A stretch of DNA of 64,000 nt from Parapristionchus giblindavisi (GCA_943737045.1 CALSFV010000006.1:62001-126000); one strand, 5' to 3'; shown: positions 1 to 10,708, counted from the stretch's first letter. The notes: generated by a model not told the origin, from the sequence alone. Program-made: numbers and translations.

Positions 1-197
1 GAATCAATAATTAACTGTATTACCTTGTGGAGTTTACATCGCTGTAGACCAATCAATATGATGCGTGAAGGCCTCATACTTCTCGAAAGACTCGGTCTGA
101 AACAATAGATATATAATTAAATCCATTATTTTCGTCTTCATCACAAATACAGTATCATAATACGATACAGTACTGAGAGAAGATCAAAGATTAAAAT

Positions 198-223
198 CAC
201 AACAACACATAAACATCTTTATT
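198..223 (-). promoter_or_regulatory. Poly(A)-signal-like element in a representative monomer
   Basis: On the minus strand AATAAA (218-223) is followed about 10 nt later by a GT-rich run, tgttgttgtg (198-207). The order resembles an animal cleavage and polyadenylation site (AAUAAA plus downstream GU-rich element). The same pair recurs in nearly every monomer. It survives in divergent forms such as CGAATAAATATG (near 35250) and CGAATAAAAATG (near 37410). It is lost in a few copies: tttatacg near 27446 and 29000, and ttgtattcgg near 61422. The sequence match is observed; use as a real poly(A) site is inference. Confidence 0.45.
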
Positions 224-254
224 CGATATCGGTCAATCAATAATTCACTGTATT

Positions 255-341
255 ACCTTGTGGAGTTTACATCGCTGTAGACCAATCAATATGATGCGTG
301 AAGGCCTCATACTTCTCGAAAGACTCGGTCTGAAACAATAG
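255..341 (-). other. Exon-like segment with splice-acceptor-like and donor-like borders (representative monomer)
   Basis: Reading the minus strand, ctattgtttcag (341-330) resembles a 3' splice site. It is followed by 73 nt (329-257) and then by AAG/GTAATA, a fair 5' splice-site match with GT at 256-255. Across the array the acceptor AG is almost invariant, even where the tract before it changes (tattgtagcag near 17376, a long T run near 36836). The donor is weaker: many right-half monomers read CAAA/GTAATA and some read GC instead of GT (near 40590). If used as a terminal exon, it would reach a TAA stop and then the AATAAA. If used as an internal exon, 73 nt is not a multiple of three. No transcript evidence is available here. 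Confidence 0.3.
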
Positions 342-374
342 ATATATAATTAAATCCATTATTTTCGTCTTCAT
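267..374 (-). other. Candidate 35-codon micro-ORF of the satellite monomer
   Basis: An ATG-to-TAA frame on the minus strand. It begins MKTKIMDLIIYLLFQ and continues TESFEKYEAFTHHIDW to a stop in gATGTAAac. The first half is short and hydrophobic, like a weak signal or membrane segment; the second half is polar. Variants include in-frame residue swaps (E/D, E/Q, H/P/N) and an in-frame 3-bp deletion in the insertion-bearing monomers. Monomers of the aactatata class carry a TAG in the first half, so many copies cannot encode the full peptide. No family is recognised. Most likely it is a chance frame or a relic of a terminal exon. Confidence 0.15.
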
Positions 375-861
375 CACAAATACAGTATCATAATACGATA
401 CAGTACTGAGAGAAGATCAAAGATTAAAATCACAACAACACATAAACATCTTTATTCGATATCGGTCAATCAATAATTCACTGTATTACCTTGTGGAGTT
501 TACATCGCTGTAGACCAATCAATATGATGCGTGAAGGCCTCATACTTCTCGAAAGACTCGGTCTGAAACAATAACTATATAATTAAATCCATTATATTCG
601 TCTTCAGCACAAATACAGTATCATTATACGATACAATACTGAGAGAAGATCAAAGATCACAACAACACGTACACATCTTTATTCGATATCGGTCAATCAA
701 TTATTCGCTGTATTACCTTGTGGAGTTTACATCGCTGTAGACCAAGCAATATAATGCGTGAAGGGGTCATACTTGAAAGACTCGGACTGAAACAATAGAT
801 ATATAATTAAATCCATTATTTTCGTCTTCATCACAAATACAGTATCATAATACGATACAAT

Positions 862-1024
862 GCAGGACGATCTACAGTGCAGGACGATCGACGAGATCGT
901 CAGCAACACGAGCGCCCTACCGCCATTGGACGACTCGAGCGCTCGATAGAGAAGAATGGAGGAATTGCGATCCACGCGGCCCCGCCCGTTGAAGAAGGAT
1001 CTACTAAGTAACTAAGTAAGTAAG
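862..1024 (+). mobile_element. 5'-truncated non-LTR-retrotransposon-like 3' end (copy 1)
   Basis: A 163-bp GC-richer block interrupts a monomer between two copies of taatacgatacaat (848-861 and 1025-1038), which occurs once in uninterrupted monomers. It ends in a tetranucleotide tail, taagtaagtaag. Target duplication, a 3' microsatellite tail and no inverted termini fit target-primed reverse transcription of a 5'-truncated LINE. On the plus strand a frame runs QDDLQCRTIDEIVSNTSALP and stops at a TAG about 75 bp before the end, as the last codons of a LINE ORF2 followed by a short 3' UTR might; that reading is inference. It also holds a direct repeat of tgcaggacgatc and the palindrome TCGAGCGCTCGA. 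A SINE 3' end is the alternative. The host monomer here has a private change (caatataatgcg). Confidence 0.6.
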
Positions 1025-2397
1025 TAATACGATACAATACTGAGAGAAGATCAAAGATCACAACAACACATAAAAATCTTTATTCGATATCGGTGAATCA
1101 ATAATTCACTGTATTACCTTGTGGAGTTTACATCGCTGTAGACCAATCAATATGATGCGTGAAGGCCTCATACTTCTCGAAAGACTCGGTCTGAAACAAT
1201 AACTATATAATTAAATCCATTATATTCGTCTTCAGCACAAATACAGTATCATTATACGATACAATACTGAGAGAAGATCAAAGATCACAACAACACGTAC
1301 ACATCTTTATTCGATATCGGTCAATCAATTAATCACTGTATTACCTTGTGGAGTTTACATCGCTGTAGACCAACCAATATGAGGAGTGAAGGCCTCATAC
1401 TTCTCGAAAGACTCGGTCTGAAACAATAACTATATAATTAAATCCATTATATTCGTCTTCAGCACAAATACAGTATCATTATACGATACAATACTGAGAG
1501 AAGATCAAAGATCACAACAACACGTAAACATCTTTATTCGATATCGGTCAATCAATAATTCACTGTATTACCTTGTGGAGTTTACATCGCTGTAGACCAA
1601 TCAATATGATTCGTGAAGGCCTCATACTTCTCGAAAGACTCGGTCTGAAACAATAGATATATAATTAAATCCATTATTTTCGTCTTCATCACAAATACAG
1701 TATCATAATACGATACAATCCTGAGAGAAGATCAAAGATCACAACAACACGTAAACATCTTTATTCGATATCGGTCAATCAATAATTAACTGTATTACCT
1801 TGTGGAGTTTACATCGCTGTAGACCAATCAATATGAGGAGTGAAGGCCTCATACTTCTCGAAAGACTCGGTCTGAAACAATAGATATATAATTAAATCCA
1901 TTATTTTCGTCTTCATCACAAATACAGTATCATTATACGATACAATACTGAGAGAAGATCAAAGATCACAACAACACGTAAACATCTTTATTCGATATCG
2001 GTCAATCAATAATTCACTGTATTACCTTGTGGAGTTTACATCGCTGTAGACCAATCAATATGATGCGTGAAGGCCTCATACTTCTCGAAAGACTCGGTCT
2101 GAAACAATAACTATATAATTAAATCCATTATATTCGTCTTCAGCACAAATACAGTATCATTATACGATACAATACTGAGAGAAGATCAAAGATCACAACA
2201 ACACGTACACATCTTTATTCGATATCGGTCAATCAATTATTCGCTGTATTACCTTGTGGAGTTTACATCGCTGTAGACCAAGCAATATGATGCGTGAAGG
2301 GGTCATACTTGAAAGACTCGGACTGAAACAATAGATATATAATTAAATCCATTATTTTCGTCTTCATCACAAATACAGTATCATAATACGATACAAT

Positions 2398-2560
2398 GCA
2401 GGACGATCTACAGTGCAGGATGATCGACGAGATTGTCAGCAACACGAGCGCCCTACCGCCATTGGACGACTCGAGCGCTCGATAGAGAAGAATGGAGGAA
2501 TTGCGATCCACGCGGCCCCGCCCGTTGAAGAAGGATCTACTAAGTAACTAAGTAAGTAAG
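2398..2560 (+). mobile_element. (TAAG)n-tailed LINE-like fragment (copy 2)
   Basis: Same 163-bp block, same 14-bp flanking duplications, same monomer position. This copy reads gatgatcgacgagattgtc instead of gacgatcgacgagatcgtc. The variant is shared with copies at 18581, 22066 and 30726, marking one sub-lineage. Confidence 0.6.
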
Positions 2561-4405
2561 TAATACGATACAATACTGAGAGAAGATCAAAGATCACAAC
2601 AACACGTAAACATCTTTATTCGATATCGGTGAATCAATAATTCACTGTATTACCTTGTGGAGTTTACATCGCTCTAGACCAATCAATATGATGCGTGAAG
2701 GCCTCATACTTCTCGAAAGACTCGGTCTGAAACAATAGATATATAATTAAATCCATTTTTTTCGTCTTCATCACAAATACAGTATCGTAATACGATACAG
2801 TACTGAGAGAAGATCAACGATTAAAATCACAACAACACGTAAACATCTTTATTCGATATCGGTCAATCAATAATTCACTGTATTACCTTGTGGAGTTTAC
2901 ATCGCTGTAGACCAATCAATATGATGCGTGAAGGCCTCATACTTCTCGAAAGACTCGGTCTGAAACAATAACTATATAAATAAATCCATTATTTTCGTCT
3001 TCATCACAAATACAGTATCATAATACGATACAGTACTGAGAGAAGATCAAAGATTAAAATCACAACAACACATAAACATCTTTATTCGATATCGGTCAAT
3101 CAATAATTCACTGTATTACCTTGTGGAGTTTACATCGCTGTAGACCAATCAATATGATGCGTGAAGGCCTCATACTTCTCGAAAGACTCGGTCTGAAACA
3201 ATAACTATATAATTAAATCCATTATATTCGTCTTCAGCACAAATACAGTATCATTATACGATACAATACTGAGAGAAGATCAAAGATCACAACAACACGT
3301 AAACATCTTTATTCGATATCGGTCAATCAATAATTCACTGTATTACCTTGTGGAGTTTACATCGCTGTAGACCAATCAATATGATTCGTGAAGGCCTCAT
3401 ACTTCTCGAAAGACTCGGTCTGAAACAATAGATATATAATTAAATCCATTATTTTCGTCTTCATCACAAATACAGTATCATAATACGATACAATCCTGAG
3501 AGAAGATCAAAGATCACAACAACACGTAAACATCTTTATTCGATATCGGTCAATCAATAATTAACTGTATTACCTTGTGGAGTTTACATCGCTGTAGACC
3601 AATCAATATGAGGAGTGAAGGCCTCATACTTCTCGAAAGACTCGGTCTGAAACAATAGATATATAATTAAATCCATTATTTTCGTCTTCATCACAAATAC
3701 AGTATCATAATACGATACAATCCTGAGAGAAGATCAAAGATCACAACAACACGTAAACATCTTTATTCGATATTGGTCAATCAATAATTAACTGTATTAC
3801 CTTGTGGAGTTTACATCGCTGTAGACCAATCAATATGATGCGTGAAGGCCTCATACTTCTCGAAAGACTCGGTCTGAAACAATAGATATATAATTAAATA
3901 AATTATTTTCGTCTTCATCACAAATACAGTATCATAATACGATACAGTACTGAGAGAAGATCAAAGATTAAAATCACAACAACACGTAAACATCTTTATT
4001 CGATATCGGTCAATCAATAATTCACTGTATTACCTTGTGGAGTTTACATCGCTGTAGACCAATCAATATGATGCGTGAAGGCCTCATACTTCTCGAAAGA
4101 CTCGGTCTGAAACAATAACTATATAATTAAATCCATTATATTCGTCTTCAGCACAAATACAGTATCATTATACGATACAATACTGAGAGAAGATCAAAGA
4201 TCACAACAACACGTACACATCTTTATTCGATATCGGTCAATCAATTATTCGCTGTATTACCTTGTGGAGTTTACATCGCTGTAGACCAAGCAATATGATG
4301 CGTGAAGGGGTCATACTTGAAAGACTCGGACTGAAACAATAGATATATAATTAAATCCATTATTTTCGTCTTCATCACAAATACAGTATCATAATACGAT
4401 ACAAT

Positions 4406-4568
4406 GCAGGACGATCTACAGTGCAGGACGATCGACGAGATCGTCAGCAACACGAGCGCCCTACCGCCATTGGACGACTCGAGCGCTCGATAGAGAAGAA
4501 TGGAGGAATTGCGATCCACGCGGCCCCGCCCGTTGAAGAAGGATCTACTAAGTAACTAAGTAAGTAAG
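4406..4568 (+). mobile_element. (TAAG)n-tailed LINE-like fragment (copy 3)
   Basis: Same block and duplications; 2,008 bp from copy 2, which is one 401-bp insertion monomer plus seven plain monomers (4 x 227 + 3 x 233). Its counterpart at offset 19,668 is the copy at 24074. Confidence 0.6.
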
Positions 4569-5293
4569 TAATACGATACAATACTGAGAGAAGATCAAAG
4601 ATCACAACAACACGTAAACATCTTTATTCGATATCGGTGAATCAATAATTCACTGTATTACCTTGTGGAGTTTACATCGCTCTAGACCAATCAATATGAT
4701 GCGTGAAGGCCTCATACTTCTCGAAAGACTCGGTCTGAAACAATAGATATATAATTAAATCCATTTTTTTCGTCTTCATCACAAATACAGTATCGTAATA
4801 CGATACAGTACTGAGAGAAGATCAACGATTAAAATCACAACAACACGTAAACATCTTTATTCGATATCGGTCAATCAATAATTCACTGTATTACCTTGTG
4901 GAGTTTACATCGCTGTAGACCAATCAATATGATGCGTGAAGGCCTCATACTTCTCGAAAGACTCGGTCTGAAACAATAACTATATAAATAAATCCATTAT
5001 TTTCGTCTTCATCACAAATACAGTATCATAATACGATACAGTACTGAGAGAAGATCAAAGATTAAAATCACAACAACACATAAACATCTTTATTCGATAT
5101 CGGTCAATCAATAATTCACTGTATTACCTTGTGGAGTTTACATCGCTGTAGACCAATCAATATGATGCGTGAAGGCCTCATACTTCTCGAAAGACTCGGT
5201 CTGAAACAATAACTATATAATTAAATCCATTATATTCGTCTTCAGCACAAATACAGTATCATTATACGATACAATACTGAGAGAAGATCAAAG

Positions 5294-5446
5294 ATCACAA
5301 CAACACGTAAACATCTTTATTCGATATCGGTCAATCAATAATTCACTGTATTACCTTGTGGAGTTTACATCGCTGTCTCCACAAGGTAATACAGTGAATT
5401 ATTGATTGACCGATATCGAATAAAGATGTTTACGTGTTGTTGTGAT
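5294..5446. repeat. Head-to-head inverted junction with 13-nt loop (copy 1)
   Basis: The left arm ends ccttgtggag (5363), followed by tttacatcgctgt (5364-5376) and then ctccacaaggtaatacag from 5377. The arms are reverse complements for about 70 bp each, until the 6-bp 227/233 indel, and could form a long hairpin with a 13-nt loop. The array changes orientation here. Confidence 0.93.
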
Positions 5447-5697
5447 TTTAATCGTTGATCTTCTCTCAGTACTGTATCGTATTACGATACTGTATTTGTG
5501 ATGAAGACGAAAAAAATGGATTTAATTATATATCTATTGTTTCAGACCGAGTCTTTCGAGAAGTATGAGGCCTTCACGCATCATATTGATTGGTCTAGAG
5601 CGATGTAAACTCCACAAGGTAATACAGTGAATTATTGATTCACCGATATCGAATAAAGATGTTTACGTGTTGTTGTGATCTTTGATCTTCTCTCAGT

Positions 5698-5711
5698 ATT
5701 GTATCGTATTA
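5698..5711. other. Empty insertion site in an otherwise insertion-type monomer (copy 1)
   Basis: The surrounding monomer has every marker of the insertion-bearing type: the KYDPFTHHIAW-encoding variant, the 3-bp deletion, the gattcaccgatatcg flank, and a spacing of exactly 1,536 bp to the next insertion-type monomer. Yet only one intact attgtatcgtatta is present, where the others have duplication-insert-duplication. Deletion between the 14-bp direct repeats, or gene conversion, would give this. Confidence 0.85.
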
Positions 5712-7070
5712 TGATACTGTATTTGTGATGAAGACGAAAATAATGGATTTAATTATATATCTATTGTTTCAGTCCGAGTCTTTCAAGTATGACCCCTTCA
5801 CGCATCATATTGCTTGGTCTACAGCGATGTAAACTCCACAAGGTAATACAGCGAATAATTGATTGACCGATATCGAATAAAGATGTGTACGTGTTGTTGT
5901 GATCTTTGATCTTCTCTCAGTATTGAATCGTATAATGATACTGTATTTGTGCTGAAGACGAATATAATGGATTTAATTATATAGTTATTGTTTCAGACCG
6001 AGTCTTTCGAGAAGTATGAGGCCTTCACGCATCATATTGATTGGTCTACAGCGATGTAAACTCCACAAGGTAATACAGTGAATTATTGATTGACCGATAT
6101 CGAATAAAGATGTTTACGTGTTGTTGTGATCTTTGATCTTCTCTCAGTATTGTATCGTATAATGATACTGTATTTGTGATGAAGACGAAAATAATGGATT
6201 TAATTATATATCTATTGTTTCAGACCGAGTCTTTCGAGAAGTATGAGGCCTTCACTCCTCATATTGATTGGTCTACAGCGATGTAAACTCCACAAGGTAA
6301 TACAGTTAATTATTGATTGACCGATATCGAATAAAGATGTTTACGTGTTGTTGTGATCTTTGATCTTCTCTCAGGATTGTATCGTATTATGATACTGTAT
6401 TTGTGATGAAGACGAAAATAATGGATTTAATTATATATCTATTGTTTCAGACCGAGTCTTTCGAGAAGTATGAGGCCTTCACGAATCATATTGATTGGTC
6501 TACAGCGATGTAAACTCCACAAGGTAATACAGTGAATTATTGATTGACCGATATCGAATAAAGATGTTTACGTGTTGTTGTGATCTTTGATCTTCTCTCA
6601 GTATTGTATCGTATAATGATACTGTATTTGTGCTGAAGACGAATATAATGGATTTAATTATATAGTTATTGTTTCAGACCGAGTCTTTCGAGAAGTATGA
6701 GGCCTTCACTCCTCATATTGGTTGGTCTACAGCGATGTAAACTCCACAAGGTAATACAGTGATTAATTGATTGACCGATATCGAATAAAGATGTGTACGT
6801 GTTGTTGTGATCTTTGATCTTCTCTCAGGATTGTATCGTAATATGATACTGTATTTGTGAGGAAGACGAAAATAATGGATTTAATTATATATCTATTGTA
6901 GCAGACCGAGTCTTTCGAGAAGTATGAGGCCTTCACGAATCATATTGATTGGTCTACAGCGATGTAAACTCCACAAGGTAATACAGTGAATTATTGATTC
7001 ACCGATATCGAATAAAGATGTTTACGTGTTGTTGTGATCTTTGATCTTCTCTCAGTATTGTATCGTATTA

Positions 7071-7233
7071 CTTACTTACTTAGTTACTTAGTAGATCCTT
7101 CTTCAACGGGCGGGGCCGCGTGGATCGCAATTCCTCCATTCTTCTCTATCGAGCGCTCGAGTCGTCCAATGGCGGTAGGGCGCTCGTGTTGCTGACGATC
7201 ACGTCGATCGTCCTGCACTGTAGATCGTCCTGC
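7071..7233 (-). mobile_element. (TAAG)n-tailed LINE-like fragment (copy in inverted block 1)
   Basis: Reverse complement of the 163-bp block, tail on the left (cttacttacttagttactta), flanked by attgtatcgtatta duplications. It carries the gacgtgatcgtc variant also found at 17045, 20530 and 12416. Confidence 0.6.
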
Positions 7234-8664
7234 ATTGTATCGTATTATGATACTGTATTTGTGATGAAGACGAAAATAATGGATTTAATTATATATCTAT
7301 TGTTTCAGTCCGAGTCTTTCAAGTATGACCCCTTCACGCATCATATTGCTTGGTCTACAGCGATGTAAACTCCACAAGGTAATACAGCGAATAATTGATT
7401 GACCGATATCGAATAAAGATGTGTACGTGTTGTTGTGATCTTTGATCTTCTCTCAGTATTGTATCGTATAATGATACTGTATTTGTGCTGAAGACGAATA
7501 TAATGGATTTAATTATATAGTTATTGTTTCAGACCGAGTCTTTCGAGAAGTATGAGGCCTTCACGCATCATATTGATTGGTCTACAGCGATGTAAACTCC
7601 ACAAGGTAATACAGTGAATTATTGATTGACCGATATCGAATAAAGATGTTTACGTGTTGTTGTGATTTTAATCTTTGATCTTCTCTCAGTACTGTATCGT
7701 ATTATGATACTGTATTTGTGATGAAGACGAAAATAATGGATTTAATTATATATCTATTGTTTCAGACCGAGTCTTTCGAGAAGTATGAGGCCTTCACGCA
7801 TCATATTGATTGGTCTACAGCGATGTAAACTCCACAAGGTAATACAGTTAATTATTGATTGACCAATATCGAATAAAGATGTTTACGTGTTGTTGTGATC
7901 TTAGATCTTCTCTCAGGATTGTATCGTATTATGATACTGTATTTGTGATGAAGACGAAAATAATGGATTTAATTATATATCTATTGTTTCAGACCGAGTC
8001 TTTCGAGAAGTATGAGGCCTTCACTCCTCATATTGATTGGTCTACAGCGATGTAAACTCCACAAGGTAATACAGTTAATTATTGATTGACCGATATCGAA
8101 TAAAGATGTTTACGTGTTGTTGTGATCTTTGATCTTCTCTCAGGATTGTATCGTATTATGATACTGTATTTGTGATGAAGACGAAAATAATGGATTTAAT
8201 TATATATCTATTGTTTCAGACCGAGTCTTTCGAGAAGTATGAGGCCTTCACGAATCATATTGATTGGTCTACAGCGATGTAAACTCCACAAGGTAATACA
8301 GTGAATTATTGATTGACCGATATCGAATAAAGATGTTTACGTGTTGTTGTGATCTTTGATCTTCTCTCAGTATTGTATCGTATAATGATACTGTATTTGT
8401 GCTGAAGACGAATATAATGGATTTAATTATATAGTTATTGTTTCAGACCGAGTCTTTCGAGAAGTATGAGGCCTTCACGCATCATATTGATTGGTCTACA
8501 GCGATGTAAACTCCACAAGGTAATACAGTGAATTATTGATTGACCGATATCGAATAAAGATGTTTATGTGTTGTTGTGATTTTAATCTTTGATCTTCTCT
8601 CAGTACTGTATCGTATTATGATACTGTATTTGTGATGAAGACGAAAATAATGGATTTATTTATA

Positions 8665-8742
8665 GAATATTTCTGAGTGTAGCCGAATACTTGACAAGAA
8701 GAATTATAGATTATATTTATATGACGTTTCGATACAATAGAC
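8665..8742. other. 78-bp non-satellite sequence at the inversion exit (copy 1)
   Basis: Between tggatttatttata of the inverted block and atattcgtcttcagc of the forward array lies AT-rich sequence (gaatatttctgagtgtagcc ... gtttcgatacaatagac) not found in any monomer. It could be filler DNA from end joining, or a scrap of the sequence that once bordered the array. No coding or repeat identity is recognised. Confidence 0.8.
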
Positions 8743-10708
8743 ATATTCGTCTTCAGCACAAATACAGTATCATTATACGATACAATACTGAGAGAAGATC
8801 AAAGATCACAACAACACGTAAACATCTTTATTCGATATCGGTCAATCAATAATTCACTGTATTACCTTGTGGAGTTTACATCGCTGTAGACCAATCAATA
8901 TGATTCGTGAAGGCCTCATACTTCTCGAAAGACTCGGTCTGAAACAATAGATATATAATTAAATCCATTATTTTCGTCTTCATCACAAATACAGTATCAT
9001 AATACGATACAATCCTGAGAGAAGATCAAAGATCACAACAACACGTAAACATCTTTATTCGATATCGGTCAATCAATAATTAACTGTATTACCTTGTGGA
9101 GTTTACATCGCTGTAGACCAATCAATATGAGGAGTGAAGGCCTCATACTTCTCGAAAGACTCGGTCTGAAACAATAGATATATAATTAAATCCATTATTT
9201 TCGTCTTCATCACAAATACAGTATCATAATACGATACAATCCTGAGAGAAGATCTAAGATCACAACAACACGTAAACATCTTTATTCGATATCGGTCAAT
9301 CAATAATTCACTGTATTACCTTGTGGAGTTTACATCGCTGTAGACCAATCAATATGATGCGTGAAGGCCTCATACTTCTCGAAAGACTCGGTCTGAAACA
9401 ATAACTATATAAATAAATCCATTATTTTCGTCTTCATCACAAATACAGTATCATAATACGATACAGTACTGAGAGAAGATCAAAGATTAAAATCACAACA
9501 ACACATAAACATCTTTATTCGATATCGGTCAATCAATAATTCACTGTATTACCTTGTGGAGTTTACATCGCTGTAGACCAATCAATATGATGCGTGAAGG
9601 CCTCATACTTCTCGAAAGACTCGGTCTGAAACAATAACTATATAATTAAATCCATTATATTCGTCTTCAGCACAAATACAGTATCATTATACGATACAAT
9701 ACTGAGAGAAGATCAAAGATCACAACAACACGTAAACATCTTTATTCGATATCGGTCAATCAATAATTCACTGTATTACCTTGTGGAGTTTACATCGCTG
9801 TAGACCAATCAATATGATTCGTGAAGGCCTCATACTTCTCGAAAGACTCGGTCTGAAACAATAGATATATAATTAAATCCATTATTTTCGTCTTCATCAC
9901 AAATACAGTATCATAATACGATACAATCCTGAGAGAAGATCAAAGATCACAACAACACGTAAACATCTTTATTCGATATCGGTCAATCAATAATTAACTG
10001 TATTACCTTGTGGAGTTTACATCGCTGTAGACCAATCAATATGAGGAGTGAAGGCCTCATACTTCTCGAAAGACTCGGTCTGAAACAATAGATATATAAT
10101 TAAATCCATTTTTTTCGTCTTCATCACAAATACAGTATCGTAATACGATACAGTACTGAGAGAAGATCAACGATTAAAATCACAACAACACGTAAACATC
10201 TTTATTCGATATCGGTCAATCAATAATTCACTGTATTACCTTGTGGAGTTTACATCGCTGTAGACCAATCAATATGATGCGTGAAGGCCTCATACTTCTC
10301 GAAAGACTCGGTCTGAAACAATAACTATATAAATAAATCCATTATTTTCGTCTTCATCACAAATACAGTATCATAATACGATACAGTACTGAGAGAAGAT
10401 CAAAGATTAAAATCACAACAACACATAAACATCTTTATTCGATATCGGTCAATCAATAATTCACTGTATTACCTTGTGGAGTTTACATCGCTGTAGACCA
10501 ATCAATATGATGCGTGAAGGCCTCATACTTCTCGAAAGACTCGGTCTGAAACAATAACTATATAATTAAATCCATTATATTCGTCTTCAGCACAAATACA
10601 GTATCATTATACGATACAATACTGAGAGAAGATCAAAGATCACAACAACACGTAAACATCTTTATTCGATATCGGTCAATCAATAATTCACTGTATTACC
10701 TTGTGGAG
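8743..10708 (-). repeat. Satellite array, forward orientation, between the inverted blocks
   Basis: Eight to nine forward monomers without the LINE-like insertion. It starts inside a monomer right after the 78-bp filler and ends at the second hairpin junction. It includes gatctaagat (9254) and the ttttttcg/cgtaatacg monomer (from about 10106) that also precedes the first junction. Confidence 0.95.

Larger units (their letters stand above)
1..5363 (-). repeat. Satellite array, forward orientation, left domain
   Basis: Head-to-tail copies of a monomer of 233 bp (for example 237-469) or 227 bp. The short form lacks 6 bp next to the run agatcaaagat. Strand is given as minus because the exon-like and poly(A)-like signals lie on that strand. 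Left-domain variants include cttctcgaaagactcggtctg-type sequence in place of the ctggaaagaatcgg form of the right domain, and aactatata versus agatatata. Three monomers carry the 163-bp (TAAG)n-tailed insertion (862-1024, 2398-2560, 4406-4568). From about 1280 the segment is an almost exact copy of 20948-25044. No gene is seen; short open frames are by-products of the monomer. Confidence 0.97.
1280..5376. repeat. Segmental copy of 20948-25044 (offset 19,668 bp)
   Basis: Insertions at 2398 and 4406 match those at 22066 and 24074 at the same offset. Rare private variants match too, for example attaaataaa at 3893 and 23561 replacing the usual attaaatcca, and the aattaatcactg monomer near 1326 and 20994. 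The match stops on the left before about 1280. On the right it stops at the inversion junction (5376), where the copy at 25044 continues as ordinary array. Differences seen include cgatac at 2164 versus cgattc at 21832, and tcataat versus tcacaat at about 24695. Confidence 0.8.
5377..8664 (+). repeat. Inverted satellite block (copy 1)
   Basis: All monomers read as the reverse complement of the flanking array, so the exon-like and AATAAA signals lie on the plus strand. Read backwards, the part nearest the junction follows the variant order of about 20.4-22.5 kb: ttttttcg plus cgtaatacg monomer, tctaga monomer, the cttgaaagactcggactg monomer, and the cgattcaata monomer. The part beyond 7368 looks more like 25.2-25.9 kb (gatctaagat and cgatattggtc). 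The block is therefore a mosaic. It contains one insertion copy (7071-7233) and one monomer that should carry an insertion but does not (5698-5711). Confidence 0.93.

Noticed and set aside
727..975. Repeated 82-codon open frames over every LINE-like insertion (minus strand; plus strand in the inverted blocks)
   Set aside because: They begin at GTG, not ATG, in what is clearly eukaryotic DNA. Their first half is antisense of the inserted fragment and the rest is the ordinary satellite frame, so they are chance fusions.
1002..1024. Telomere-like repeat from the taagtaagtaag tract
   Set aside because: Only three to five tetranucleotides at the end of an insertion; a retrotransposon tail explains them better.
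7061..7240. A separate GC-rich gene or CpG-type promoter in the array
   Set aside because: It is simply the reverse complement of the 163-bp inserted fragment seen at 16 other places.
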